Positions 22,526 through 30,983 of a stretch of 32,024 nucleotides of DNA are shown here, piece by piece. A program made the position numbers and the translations under genes. The first letter of the stretch is position 1. The number at the start of each line of letters is the position of its first letter. This DNA comes from Treponema sp. (GTDB lineage Bacteria; Spirochaetota; Spirochaetia; Treponematales; Breznakiellaceae). The notes under the pieces are model-generated. The model searched no databases and was not told where the DNA came from. It saw only the letters and a program-made list of their open reading frames with translations. Where the stretch lies: contig JAIRXH010000006.1 in assembly GCA_031268385.1 (NCBI GenBank), positions 1-32,024 of the forward strand, given 5' to 3'.

Positions 22526-24280
22526 ATGAAAAGCGACATCGAAATAGCCCGGGAAGCGCCGCTGCAAAAGATACGCGGCGTCGCCTCTTCCATGGGAATA
22601 CCGTCCGAATACCTTGAAGAATACGGCCCGTACAAGGCCAAGATCGATTACCGCCTGCTGAAGGATGGCGTGCTCCCCCCCTCACGGGCCAGGTACATCA
22701 ATGTAACGGCTATTACCCCTACGCCGCTTGGCGAGGGAAAGACCACGACCACCGTGGGGCTTGTGGAAGGCTTTGGCCGTATCGGGAAAAAGGCCGTAGC
22801 GGCGCTGCGCCAGCCTTCCATGGGACCCACGTTCGGCATCAAGGGCGGCGCCGCGGGGGGCGGCTACAGCCAGGTTGTTCCCATGGAGGATTTTAACCTT
22901 CACCTTACCGGCGACATTCACGCGGTAAGCGCCGCCCACAACCTGCTTGCCGCGGCGGTGGACGCCCGTATCTACCATGAGTCGCGGTGGTCCGCCTCCT
23001 ACCTTGAAAAGCTGGGCCTTAAACGGCTTGACGCGGATCCTTCCTCGGTGAACATTGGCCGCGTGCTTGACATGAACGACCGGAGCCTCAGGCACATTGT
23101 TACCGGGCTTGGCGGCAAATCCGACGGGCCGCTGCGCGAATCCCGCTTTGACATAGCCGTCGCGAGCGAAGTGATGGCCGTCCTCGCGCTCGCCAGGGAT
23201 CTGGGGGATCTCCGCCGCCGTATGGACCGCATCATTCCCGCGAGGGACAGACGGGGGAATTTTCTTTCCGCCGGGGATTTCGGCGCGGCCGGCGCCATGA
23301 CGGTCCTCCTCAAGGACGCGCTGAAACCCAATCTGCTGCAGACGCTTGAAGGGCAGGGGGCCTTTGTTCACGCCGGTCCCTTCGCCAACATTGCCCACGG
23401 AAATTCCTCCGTCATGGCCGATCTGCTTGCCGTTCATTTTGCCGACTATGTGGTTACCGAAAGCGGCTTCGGTTCCGACATGGGCATGGAAAAATTTTTC
23501 GACATCAAGTGCCGCGTCTCGGATCTGAGGGCCCAGGCGGCGGTACTGGTGGTGACTGTCCGGGCCCTTAAATCGCACGGGAACGGCCCCGCGGTAATTC
23601 CCGGCAAGGAGCTTCCCCAGGTTTACCGCGAGGAGAACCTGGAACTGTTGAAAGCCGGAATTGCCAATCTCAGGGCGCACCTTAAGATCATCCGCCGTTT
23701 CGGAATTCCCGCGGTGGTCGCGATCAACGCGTTTCCCCCGGATACGGAGGCCGAATGGGAGCTTGTCAGAAACGAGGCTGTCAGGGCGGGCGCGGCGGAC
23801 GCGGTAGTGTGCCGCCACTGGGCGGCAGGCGGCGGCGGCGCGGAGGATCTTGCCAGGGCGGTGGACGCGGCGGCAGGCGGAGGCCCCGGCGCGGACGGTA
23901 CGGCTTCCCCTCAGCGTCTCTATTCCGACAGGACGCCGCTTGCCGAAAAAATAGAGGCTGTCGCCTGCGGGATCTACGGGGCCCGCGGCGTTGATTACGG
24001 CGGTGGAGTGCGGAAAGAGCTTGAGCATCTTGAGGATCTGGGATACGGAACGCTTCCCGTCTGCATCGCCAAAACCCAGTATTCACTTTCCCATGATCCC
24101 GCCCTTAAAGGGGCGCCTGAAGGCTGGCGCCTTCCCGTGCGGGAGGTGCGGCTTTTCGCGGGCGCTGGTTTTGTCACGCCGCTCTGCGGGGAGATCAGCA
24201 CCATGCCGGGCCTGCCCTCGCGGCCCGCCTTCATGGATATAGACATCGGCGAAGACGGCGTGACGCGGGGCCTTTTTTAG
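22526..24280 (+). CDS. fhs: formate-tetrahydrofolate ligase
   Basis: The 584-residue cytoplasmic enzyme makes 10-formyl-THF from formate, THF and ATP, entering purine synthesis or, in acetogens, the methyl branch of the Wood-Ljungdahl pathway. The N-terminus MKSDIEIARE is diagnostic, the ATP loop TPTPLGEGKTTTTVGL spans residues 64-79, and QPSMGPTFGIKGGAAGGGYSQ and ESGFGSDMGMEKFF follow. It is slightly longer than the usual 555 residues because of Gly/Ala-rich inserts around 430-465 (AAGGGGAEDLARAVDAAAGG). No other acetogenesis genes are in the window, so its metabolic role is open. The stop TAG is part of a palindromic repeat. Confidence 0.96.
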   Translation: MKSDIEIAREAPLQKIRGVASSMGIPSEYLEEYGPYKAKIDYRLLKDGVLPPSRARYINVTAITPTPLGEGKTTTTVGLVEGFGRIGKKAVAALRQPSMGPTFGIKGGAAGGGYSQVVPMEDFNLHLTGDIHAVSAAHNLLAAAVDARIYHESRWSASYLEKLGLKRLDADPSSVNIGRVLDMNDRSLRHIVTGLGGKSDGPLRESRFDIAVASEVMAVLALARDLGDLRRRMDRIIPARDRRGNFLSAGDFGAAGAMTVLLKDALKPNLLQTLEGQGAFVHAGPFANIAHGNSSVMADLLAVHFADYVVTESGFGSDMGMEKFFDIKCRVSDLRAQAAVLVVTVRALKSHGNGPAVIPGKELPQVYREENLELLKAGIANLRAHLKIIRRFGIPAVVAINAFPPDTEAEWELVRNEAVRAGAADAVVCRHWAAGGGGAEDLARAVDAAAGGGPGADGTASPQRLYSDRTPLAEKIEAVACGIYGARGVDYGGGVRKELEHLEDLGYGTLPVCIAKTQYSLSHDPALKGAPEGWRLPVREVRLFAGAGFVTPLCGEISTMPGLPSRPAFMDIDIGEDGVTRGLF

Positions 24281-24303
24281 GGTAACGCTGTTTGGCTTGC
24301 CCT
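24278..24303 (+). repeat. stop-codon palindrome, copy 3 (half unit)
   Basis: TAGGGTAACGCTGTTTGGCT begins with the fhs stop codon and matches the first arm of the copy at 18965-19005; the second arm is reduced to a short TTGCCC. A further stem, CGCGGG (24312-24317) with CCCGCG (24330-24335), follows and may terminate fhs. Confidence 0.6.
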
Positions 24304-24338
24304 GAGGGGCGCGCGGGGTTTTTTGAAATCCCGCGATG

Positions 24339-24347
24339 TGGTATAAT
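24339..24347 (+). promoter_or_regulatory. extended -10 promoter for the clpP-like/pth/mazG unit
   Basis: TGGTATAAT (TG at 24339-24340, TATAAT at 24342-24347) is an extended -10 element. A weak -35 could be the T-run near 24319-24324. The start would fall at about 24353, at the foot of the first hairpin of repeat copy B. Confidence 0.6.
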
Positions 24348-24350
24348 CAG

Positions 24351-24488
24351 AGCATTTCCCAAAACTCGGTTAGTTTTGGGAAATGCTTTTGGAGAAAATT
24401 GCCAATTCTTTATGGGTTAAGCATTTGCGACTTATGCAATTTTCTCCGGGGTAAGAAGCTTTCCCAAAAACTGAAGTTTTGGGAAAGC
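24351..24488 (+). repeat. multi-hairpin dispersed repeat, copy B, forming the clpP leader
   Basis: Three stems fill the leader: 16 bp (24351-24366 with 24372-24387, loop CGGTT), 12 bp (24391-24402 with 24436-24447), and 13-14 bp (24458-24471 with 24476-24488). The second and third stems are almost identical to copy A (77-177, inverse). Inside the 12-bp stem ATGGG (24412-24416) faces CTTAT (24431-24435). Copy A has ATAAG there, so the two changes give G-U pairs in RNA. The element ends 38 nt before the clpP ATG. Confidence 0.8.
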
Positions 24489-24525
24489 CTCATCATACTG
24501 GAATTAACAATCCGGAGGTTTGTTC

Positions 24526-25164
24526 ATGGCTCGTTTGGTGAAAGATCAGGTTGAAAGGGCGCTTTCCGGCGAAGAGGAAGATGAGGACGAGGACGAGGAG
24601 GAAAAGGAACCGGGGCGGGCCGGATCCGACCCGCTTGTCCAGAGAATGCTCAAGACGCGGACCATACTGCTCTGCGGAGAGATAAAAAAGGATCTCGCCG
24701 AAAGGACCATAAGGCAGCTGCTCCTGCTTGAAAATATGGGGGATGATCCCATCAGGATTTTTATTGATTCTCCCGGTGGAGACGCCGACGCGGGTTACGC
24801 GATCTTCGACATGATACGTTTTGTAAAGCCGCCTGTCTTTACCATAGGCATGGGCCTTGTGGCAAGCGCCGCGGCTATCATACAGCTTGCAAGTCCCGCG
24901 GAAAGGCGGCTGGGCCTTCCCAACAGCCATTACCTTATCCATCAGCCCCTTTCGGGCATACGCGGGGTGGCGACCGACATAGAAATACACGCCAGGGAAA
25001 TCGACAAGCTGCGGGAAAAGATCAACCGCCTCATCTCCGGGGAAACGGGCGTTCCTCTTGAACAGGTTGAAAAGGATACCGACCGGGACTACTGGATGAA
25101 CGCCGAGGAAGCGGCGGCCTACGGCCTTATATCCAGAATCACAAGCAGGCGGGACGAACTGTAG
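24526..25164 (+). CDS. clpP: ClpP-family serine protease with acidic N-terminal extension
   Basis: The 212-residue protein is a ClpP-type peptidase, the proteolytic chamber partner of Clp ATPases. The catalytic Ser114 is in MGLVASAAA, His139 in HYLIHQP, and the Asp lies in DTDRDYWMNAEEA near residue 186; IDSPGGDADAG matches the family oxyanion strand region. It differs from standard ClpP in residues 1-30, which contain a run of 13 nearly all acidic residues (16-28), in place of the usual axial-loop sequence. It may be a second ClpP paralogue. ATG 24526 has GGAGG (24514-24518) at 7 nt. A hairpin-filled leader precedes it. Confidence 0.88.
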   Translation: MARLVKDQVERALSGEEEDEDEDEEEKEPGRAGSDPLVQRMLKTRTILLCGEIKKDLAERTIRQLLLLENMGDDPIRIFIDSPGGDADAGYAIFDMIRFVKPPVFTIGMGLVASAAAIIQLASPAERRLGLPNSHYLIHQPLSGIRGVATDIEIHAREIDKLREKINRLISGETGVPLEQVEKDTDRDYWMNAEEAAAYGLISRITSRRDEL

Positions 25165-25207
25165 GGGCGGTCCCCATTCGGACGGCGGATGTGACAGAGG
25201 ATTGGGC

Positions 25208-25828
25208 ATGATAGAACTGGCGGTTTTTCTGGGGAACCCCGGCCGTGAATACGAGCGGAACCGGCACAACGCGGGGCGGCTTCTGGCCAGGCGTCTTCCC
25301 TTTTACGCTTCCCTTGTGTGGCGGAAAAAATACCGGGGGCTGTACGCCGCCGGGGACGCGTCCCTGTTTGCCGGGGACAGGTCCGTGCCCGGCGCGGATC
25401 GCCGCGTTCATTTTCTTATGCCTGAAACCTACATGAACCTGTCCGGGGAATCGGCCGCGGAGGCCGCCTCTTTTTTCAGGATAAAGGCCGAAGACGTGAT
25501 TGTCGTTCATGACGAACTTGAACTGCCACTGGGTACGGCGGCCTTCAAATTCGCGGGCGGCCTTGGGGGACACAACGGACTGCGTTCCATGAAGGCCGCC
25601 CTGGACACGGCCGGTTTCTGGCGGCTCCGCATAGGCATAGGGCGGCCCGGCCACGACGACATTTCAGGCTGGGTGCTTTCGGATTTCAGCGCCGCCGAAG
25701 GGGAAACGCTGGAGCCGGTTCTTGCCGCTTCCGCGCGGGCGCTTGCGGAGGCTTTGTCCCTGGGCCCCGAATCGCTGCTTCCCGAATGGAACAGGAAGAA
25801 GATTGCCGGGGTTTTCCCGGAACCCTGA
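25208..25828 (+). CDS. pth: peptidyl-tRNA hydrolase
   Basis: The 206-residue cytoplasmic enzyme frees tRNA from stalled peptidyl-tRNA. The key residues sit at canonical places: Asn10 and His20 in GNPGREYERNRHNAG, Asn77 in YMNLSGES, Asp102 in VVHDELELPLG, and His122-Asn123 in GGLGGHNGLRS. ATG 25208 follows AGAGGA (25196-25201) at 6 nt; the TTG at 25202 would add two residues only. It lies 43 nt after clpP and is followed by mazG, forming a small housekeeping operon. Confidence 0.95.
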   Translation: MIELAVFLGNPGREYERNRHNAGRLLARRLPFYASLVWRKKYRGLYAAGDASLFAGDRSVPGADRRVHFLMPETYMNLSGESAAEAASFFRIKAEDVIVVHDELELPLGTAAFKFAGGLGGHNGLRSMKAALDTAGFWRLRIGIGRPGHDDISGWVLSDFSAAEGETLEPVLAASARALAEALSLGPESLLPEWNRKKIAGVFPEP

Positions 25829-25891
25829 TTCGCGGGCGGAAAGGCGGCCCCGCTTGTACGCGGAAAAATTGAACACAAAAGGAAATCAAAC

Positions 25892-26764
25892 ATGGAACAC
25901 AGAGACCCTCAGGCTGTGAGCGGCGGTAACGGCGCGGACGCGGCGTTTGAAAAGCTCCGCGGGATCATCGCCCGCCTCCGCGCCCCCGGCGGATGTCCCT
26001 GGGACAGGGAGCAGAGTCCCGAAAGCCTCCGGGGCGATCTTGTCGAGGAAACCTATGAATGTGTGGAAGCCATAGACGGAAAGGAGCCGGGCCACATCAT
26101 GGAGGAGCTGGGGGATCTTTTTCTTCTTGTAACCATGCTTTCCTATATGCACGAACAGGAGGGTGTCTTTACCGTCGCGGATGTCCTTGAAGGCGTTTCG
26201 GCGAAACTTGTGCGGAGGCACCCCCATGTGTTTGGCAGTGTCAAGGCAAAGGACAGCGCGGAGGTTCTTGACAACTGGGCCCGCATCAAGGTGGAGCAGG
26301 AGGGAAGAAAGCCGAAGGATTCCGTTCTGGACGAAGTGTCCCGCGGCCTTCCGCCCCTGGACCGCGCCGCAAAACTCCAGAAGAAGGCCGCCCGCGCGGG
26401 TTTTGACTGGCCCTGTTTCGCAGGCGTCGCGGACAAGATGGAAGAGGAGCTTGGGGAAGTACGCGAAGCCGCGGCGGCTCTTTCGGGATCGGGGAAGGCG
26501 GACGGGGGTTCCGCCGGAGCGCGGCCGTCTTCGCCGTCCGGGCGCCTTGAAGGCGAACTGGGAGATCTGCTTTTTTCAGCCGTCAACATCTGCCGCTTTC
26601 TTGGCGTGGATCCTTCGGTGGCCCTTCAGCGGACAAACGTCAAATTTGAAAAACGCTTCAAGCATGTGGAAAAACGGATGAAGGAAACAGGCGCCCTGAT
26701 GAGCCGGGAAAACCTTGCCGTCATGGACACGTTTTGGGAGGAAGCGAAAAGGGACGCTCCCTGA
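25892..26764 (+). CDS. mazG: nucleoside triphosphate pyrophosphohydrolase MazG
   Basis: The 290-residue all-alpha NTP pyrophosphatase hydrolyses (d)NTPs to monophosphates and pyrophosphate, clearing damaged nucleotides. The first MazG domain carries LRAPGGCPWDREQ (29-41), the metal ligands in VEETYECVEA (Glu52, Glu53) and EELGDLF (Glu71, Glu72, Asp75). The second domain (about 170-275) has a low-complexity insert (SGSGKADGGSAGARPSSPSG) before LEGELGDLLFSAVN. Start ATG 25892, with AAAGGAAA upstream. It is the last gene of the unit and converges on the histidine kinase gene with a palindrome between. Confidence 0.93.
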   Translation: MEHRDPQAVSGGNGADAAFEKLRGIIARLRAPGGCPWDREQSPESLRGDLVEETYECVEAIDGKEPGHIMEELGDLFLLVTMLSYMHEQEGVFTVADVLEGVSAKLVRRHPHVFGSVKAKDSAEVLDNWARIKVEQEGRKPKDSVLDEVSRGLPPLDRAAKLQKKAARAGFDWPCFAGVADKMEEELGEVREAAAALSGSGKADGGSAGARPSSPSGRLEGELGDLLFSAVNICRFLGVDPSVALQRTNVKFEKRFKHVEKRMKETGALMSRENLAVMDTFWEEAKRDAP

Positions 26765-26777
26765 AACAGACAGGCCG

Positions 26778-26816
26778 GGGTAACGCTGATTGGCCGCACG
26801 TTAACGGCGTTAGCCA
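26778..26816 (-). repeat. stop-codon palindrome, copy 4
   Basis: GGGTAACGCTGATT (26778-26791) faces TTAACGGCGTTA (26801-26812). The kinase stop TAA (26812-26810) lies in the right arm. Here the stop is the TAA of the repeat rather than TAG. It sits between two converging genes, where it could end transcription both ways. Confidence 0.7.
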
Positions 26817-29800
26817 AGGTACGTGCGCAGCTTTGTCAGCACTTCGTTAAAATCAAGCGGCTTTCCCATGTGATCATTCATGCCGGCCTCGATACACTTT
26901 TCAATATCTTCGCGGAACACATTGGCGGTCATCGCGATTATCGGTATGTGTTTTTCGGCCTCCCTTCCGTTCTGTCCCGAATGCCGTTCCGATTCCAGCG
27001 CGCGGATACGCCGGGTGGTTTCGTACCCGTCCATTTCGGGCATCTGCACGTCCATGAAGATCATGTCGTATTTTTCGGGCGCCCTGCTGAAGGCATCGAG
27101 GGCCTGGACGCCGTTTTCCGCGCAGTCTATTTTCAGCCCGGTCGGTTCCAGAAGGGCAAGCACAATTTCACGGTTTATTTCCACATCCTCGGCAAGCAAT
27201 ATGCGGTAGTTTTCAAAATTGTCGGCCGGTTTTCCGTCTTCCGCCTCGCGCGCCGTATCCGTTCCAAGGTATTCGTTGACAAGATCCTCTATGGCGGAAG
27301 GGAAGATGGGTTTGGAAAGAAATTTGTCCACCCCGGCGTCTCTGGCTTCCTCCTCGACCGCGCTCCACTCCGCCGCGGAGATCATGATGACAATGGAATT
27401 GTCCGGGTTTTGTCTGCGTATCTTCCGGGTAAGTTCCACGCCGTTCATGCCGGGCATTTTCCAGTCCACAAAATAGAGGTTGTAAGGCCCGTTTTGTTCG
27501 ATGGCGGCGAGCGCCTCCTCGCCGCCGGAAGCGGTGTCACAGAAAACGCCGAACCGTTCGGCGATCTCCGTAAAATATTCACATATATCAGGCGCGTCGT
27601 CGACGGCCAGTATTCGCATGTCCCCCCGTTTGACGCCGGGGAGAGGGAGGCCGCGCTTTTTTTCCCGTCCGCGTTCAACCTGTACCGTAAAGGCAAATGT
27701 GGAACCCCTGCCCGGTTCCGAGTCTATCCATATATTCCCGCCCATCATTTCCACGATACGTTTCGATATGGCAAGGCCAAGGCCCGTTCCCCCGAATTTG
27801 CGGGACGTGCTGCTTTCCGCCTGCTGAAAGGAAGTAAAGAGATGCGCCTGCTGTTCCCTGCTTATGCCTATGCCCGAATCCGTCACTTCAACGCGGAGGG
27901 TGCAGACGCCGTCTTTTTCCCTTACAAGATGCGTGTCAAGGCTGATACGGCCGTACTCCGGCGTAAATTTTACCGCGTTGCTCAGGAGGTTTGTAATTAC
28001 CTGCGCCAGCCTTTGATCGTCGCCTGAAAGAACGCGGGGAATAGTCCTGTCTATGTGTACGGAAAAATTCTGGTGTTTTTCGTCCACCCTGAAATTGATT
28101 ACGTTGACTGTCCGCTGGAGCATTTTTTCAAATTCGAAATCCACCGGGGAAAGTTCGAATTTGTTTGCCTCGATTTTTGACATGTCAAGTATGTCATTGA
28201 TGATTCCCAGAAGGTGATTTGACGCCTCTTCGATTTTCGAGAGGCAGTAGTTTTTTCTCTCTTCGCCGGATGAAGACTGCCCTATGGATGTCATGCCGAT
28301 GATTGCGTTCATGGGGGTGCGGATCTCGTGACTCATGTTGGCAAGAAAATCGCTCTTCGCGCGGCTTGCCGTTTCCAGCTTTATCATGGTGTCCCGGATG
28401 TTTTCCGCCATTTCGTCGCGCAGCATCGCGTTGACGATGAGGAGGCTTGCCGAACGAAGTATGCTTTCTTCCCCGCCGGGAAAACTCCGTTCCCTCGTGC
28501 AGTCGTCGAAGCTGGCGAATCCCCAGAAGGCGTTTGCCAGAAAAACCGGCACGACAAGCATGGATTTGATTCCGTAAGGTCCAAGGCGCTCCTTTTCTTT
28601 TTCCGTAAACAGGGAAAGGGGGCCGTTTATGCTCTTTCCACGCTTCAGCGTTTCTTCCCAATTGGGAAAGGTTCCGCTGTAAGAGAATTCCTTTGCGTGG
28701 TAGTGTCCGCTTTCGCCCTGCCTGATCCATTCATACACGCGGGTGTAAAAAAGTTCACCGTTTTCCTTTACGGTATTCCGCCACAGGTACACGCGGTCCA
28801 CCGCCATGCACCGCGCTATCATTTCCGCGCCGCTGTCAAGGGTGTCTTTAAGGCTGCCGGCGTCGGGATCAAGGAGGATGGCCGCGAAGTTGTTGACCAC
28901 GCGCAGAAGCTCGTCCTGCCTTACAAGTTCACCCGTGCGATCCCGCACCACCCGTTCGAGCCGCCTTCCTTCCTGGCGGTTTCTCTGGAACATGATGAAA
29001 AGAAGAACCAGAATGCAGAAAAGAAGTCCCGCCGCGCCTATGAGCCAGGGCATCTGCGAACGCATGAGCTTTTCGCGGTAGTCAAAGGTTTTGCGCGTCC
29101 AGCGGTCCGCGATGATTTTGGTATCAATGATGCGTAGCGATTTGGTAACGATGGAACGGAGGACGGTTTCGTTCCGGTTAAAGCCAAAGGAGGATTCAAA
29201 GGAACGGTTAAACACGATGTTCGCCTTGTAGCCGGCAAGTGTCCGGTAATTGGTAAGGCTGAGCAGGAGGTTCCGCGTCGCCATTACCAGATCGACATTC
29301 CCGCGTTCAAGCGCGGTAAAGGCGTCCGCCGTGTTGGCGTACTCGGTTGTGTTGGCGTGGCCGGGAAACCAGGAGTGGAACAGTTCGGCGTAGGCTGTGT
29401 CCTCTATAAGTCCTACTCTGGAGTGGAGTATTTCATTGACGTTTATGTCGGGAAAATCCACCCTGGAAAGCAGCGCGTAATAGTCGGTTTGGCAGGATTC
29501 GCCGGCCCAGATGAAGCGGTCTTCGCGGTCGTTCGAGCGGATAAGCTCCGTTACCATGGAGACTTCCCCGTTTTCAAGCATGTCCATCAGTACCGGCCAT
29601 TCGGTGTGTTCGCCGTTGGCCGGCCTTGAGGCAAGTCCCGTAAGGGTCTGTATTTCCCCCAGCACGTCAATGGCGATTCCCTGCCACTCTTTTTCCCGCG
29701 TATTGTAAAAACAGACGGGGTAATTGTCGTATTCAAAGGCGGCCGGCACTCCCTTTTCCGCGTGTTCCCGTATGTACGCCCGCTCTTCTTCCGTCAGCAT

Positions 29801-30691
29801 GGTGAAGAGTTTGTGCCGCATGTATTCCCGCTGTCCCCTGTTGTACAGCGATATGAGATGACTCGCCGCGCCCGCCTGCAGCGCCTTCTCGATGACGGAA
29901 ACAAATGGTTCAAGGGCCGGGTTTTGGGCCGAAAAGGAGACCTGTCCGTAGATCAGGGGGAAAAAATCTTCCGCCTTTACATCCCCGTAGACATCGAAGG
30001 CGGCTTCGGCGACACCTTCCTCAAAAAAGGCGTCGATGGTTCCTTTCTTGAGCATGGCGTAGGCCGTTTCATAGTTGTCGATCAGGAAGGCTTCAAAGTG
30101 ATCCGTTATGAAGGGGGAAACCATGCCCTGTGTCGTGGCGCCTTCCAGAAAGGCGTAACGCAGGGGGCGTCTTTCGGCCGTTTCCGAAAGGGGCTCGCTG
30201 TCCATAAGGCGCATGAATTTGATTGAGCGTTCGGCGATGGCGCCGGTCATAAAGTAGATCTTCCGCCTTTCGCCTGTCGCGGTAAGCTCCCCGGTAAAAT
30301 CAACGCTCCCCGATTCAAGTCCGGCGATTAGATCGCCCCATTCATATACACCGGGCCTGAAGGGAATACCGAACAGTTCCGTAAGCCAGCCGCAGAAGAG
30401 CGAACTGTAGCCCTGGATGGCGCCGTATTCGTCGTAAAAGGATTCGGTGGATTCGTTCATTCCGTAGACAAAGGAGCGGCCCTGTTCCCGGAACGCCTCT
30501 ATGGCTTCAATTTCGTCCCCGCTTACGTCCGGTATGTCCCGGTAGGAGGAATAGATTTGATGTTCCGCCGGAACGGAGTCCGCCTGATTCCCGCGTTCAC
30601 ACCCCAAGGCCAATGCGAACATTCCCGCCGTGAGCGCCAGGAAAACGGCTTTGTTGACATTTTGTACCCGCAAACCTGTTTGATCCCCCAT
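26810..30691 (-). CDS. hybrid sensor histidine kinase with two periplasmic SBP domains, GAF and two receiver domains (BvgS/EvgS-like)
   Basis: This 1293-residue membrane kinase has an N-terminal export signal ending ALALGC (Cys31, a lipobox). Two solute-binding-protein-family-3-like domains follow (about 60-295 and 300-535; the first degenerate), then one membrane helix (549-568) and a coiled-coil linker. A GAF-like domain spans about 595-760. HisKA has the phospho-acceptor His788 in NMSHEIRTPMN, and HATPase_c has its N box near 901-907 and a GTGLGLAI box. Two receivers follow, with Asp1076/Lys1127 and Asp1214/Lys1277. There is no HPt domain and no response regulator gene nearby, so the phosphate must pass to a partner encoded elsewhere. 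It presumably senses a small amino-acid-like or other ligand in the periplasm. ATG 30691 has GAGGG close by. Confidence 0.92.
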   Translation of the reverse strand: MGDQTGLRVQNVNKAVFLALTAGMFALALGCERGNQADSVPAEHQIYSSYRDIPDVSGDEIEAIEAFREQGRSFVYGMNESTESFYDEYGAIQGYSSLFCGWLTELFGIPFRPGVYEWGDLIAGLESGSVDFTGELTATGERRKIYFMTGAIAERSIKFMRLMDSEPLSETAERRPLRYAFLEGATTQGMVSPFITDHFEAFLIDNYETAYAMLKKGTIDAFFEEGVAEAAFDVYGDVKAEDFFPLIYGQVSFSAQNPALEPFVSVIEKALQAGAASHLISLYNRGQREYMRHKLFTMLTEEERAYIREHAEKGVPAAFEYDNYPVCFYNTREKEWQGIAIDVLGEIQTLTGLASRPANGEHTEWPVLMDMLENGEVSMVTELIRSNDREDRFIWAGESCQTDYYALLSRVDFPDINVNEILHSRVGLIEDTAYAELFHSWFPGHANTTEYANTADAFTALERGNVDLVMATRNLLLSLTNYRTLAGYKANIVFNRSFESSFGFNRNETVLRSIVTKSLRIIDTKIIADRWTRKTFDYREKLMRSQMPWLIGAAGLLFCILVLLFIMFQRNRQEGRRLERVVRDRTGELVRQDELLRVVNNFAAILLDPDAGSLKDTLDSGAEMIARCMAVDRVYLWRNTVKENGELFYTRVYEWIRQGESGHYHAKEFSYSGTFPNWEETLKRGKSINGPLSLFTEKEKERLGPYGIKSMLVVPVFLANAFWGFASFDDCTRERSFPGGEESILRSASLLIVNAMLRDEMAENIRDTMIKLETASRAKSDFLANMSHEIRTPMNAIIGMTSIGQSSSGEERKNYCLSKIEEASNHLLGIINDILDMSKIEANKFELSPVDFEFEKMLQRTVNVINFRVDEKHQNFSVHIDRTIPRVLSGDDQRLAQVITNLLSNAVKFTPEYGRISLDTHLVREKDGVCTLRVEVTDSGIGISREQQAHLFTSFQQAESSTSRKFGGTGLGLAISKRIVEMMGGNIWIDSEPGRGSTFAFTVQVERGREKKRGLPLPGVKRGDMRILAVDDAPDICEYFTEIAERFGVFCDTASGGEEALAAIEQNGPYNLYFVDWKMPGMNGVELTRKIRRQNPDNSIVIMISAAEWSAVEEEARDAGVDKFLSKPIFPSAIEDLVNEYLGTDTAREAEDGKPADNFENYRILLAEDVEINREIVLALLEPTGLKIDCAENGVQALDAFSRAPEKYDMIFMDVQMPEMDGYETTRRIRALESERHSGQNGREAEKHIPIIAMTANVFREDIEKCIEAGMNDHMGKPLDFNEVLTKLRTYLG

Positions 30692-30699
30692 ACGCCCTC

Positions 30700-30728
30700 A
30701 GAATATCCGTTATAATGATAACCGTCAG
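30700..30728 (-). promoter_or_regulatory. promoter of the histidine kinase gene, with inverted repeat in the spacer
   Basis: On the minus strand CTGACG (30728-30723), a 17-nt spacer and TATTCT (30705-30700) are followed by 8 nt and the ATG. The spacer contains GTTATAATGATAAC (30709-30722), in which GTTAT and ATAAC are exact inverse arms, a possible operator. Confidence 0.45.
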
Positions 30729-30745
30729 ACGCCTGGTGGTAAAGG

Positions 30746-30927
30746 GCCGAAGGCGAAGCCTTGCTTCGCCTTCGGCTGGGGAGGGCTCAAGCAGAAGCTT
30801 TGCTTCTGCTTGAGCTGGGGAGTTTTCGCGGTGCGAAAACTCCATGTGTGTGTGAGGGCGGCGGGGAGTTTGGCGGTTACGGGAATTCATGCGGGCGGCG
30901 CGGGGGGACGAAGAACCGCAAAACTCC
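30746..30927 (+). repeat. multi-hairpin dispersed repeat, copy C
   Basis: Three near-tandem perfect hairpins are present: 30746-30759 with 30763-30776; 30785-30798 with 30802-30815; and 30819-30829 with 30833-30843. A longer stem follows, GGAGTTTGGCGGTT (30865-30878) with 30914-30927. The second hairpin differs from that of copy A (275-305) by a matched change in both arms. The linker TGGGGAGTTTT and the GGCGGCGCGGGG core are shared with copy A. Further GC-rich hairpins occur up to 30965. No gene is seen here. Confidence 0.75.
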
Positions 30928-30983
30928 GGACGGCGGGGCCTGTACCCCGGCGCCAGGCGCCCCTGGTTGAATAAATCGGTGCC

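Noticed and set aside
21323-22567. Long antisense open frame (414 codons) opposite alr
   Set aside because: It mirrors the codon bias of the GC-rich alr gene, has no ribosome site and reads as low-complexity Gly/Arg/His-rich sequence.
22682-24028. Long antisense open frame (448 codons) opposite fhs
   Set aside because: It is the shadow of a strongly conserved gene in a GC-rich region; no start signal or family motif.
26870-28027. Plus-strand open frame (385 codons) opposite the histidine kinase
   Set aside because: It lies over well-defined HATPase and receiver domains on the other strand and shows no domain of its own.
30761-30970. Small plus-strand open frame over copy C
   Set aside because: Same reason: translation of the hairpin repeat, not a gene.
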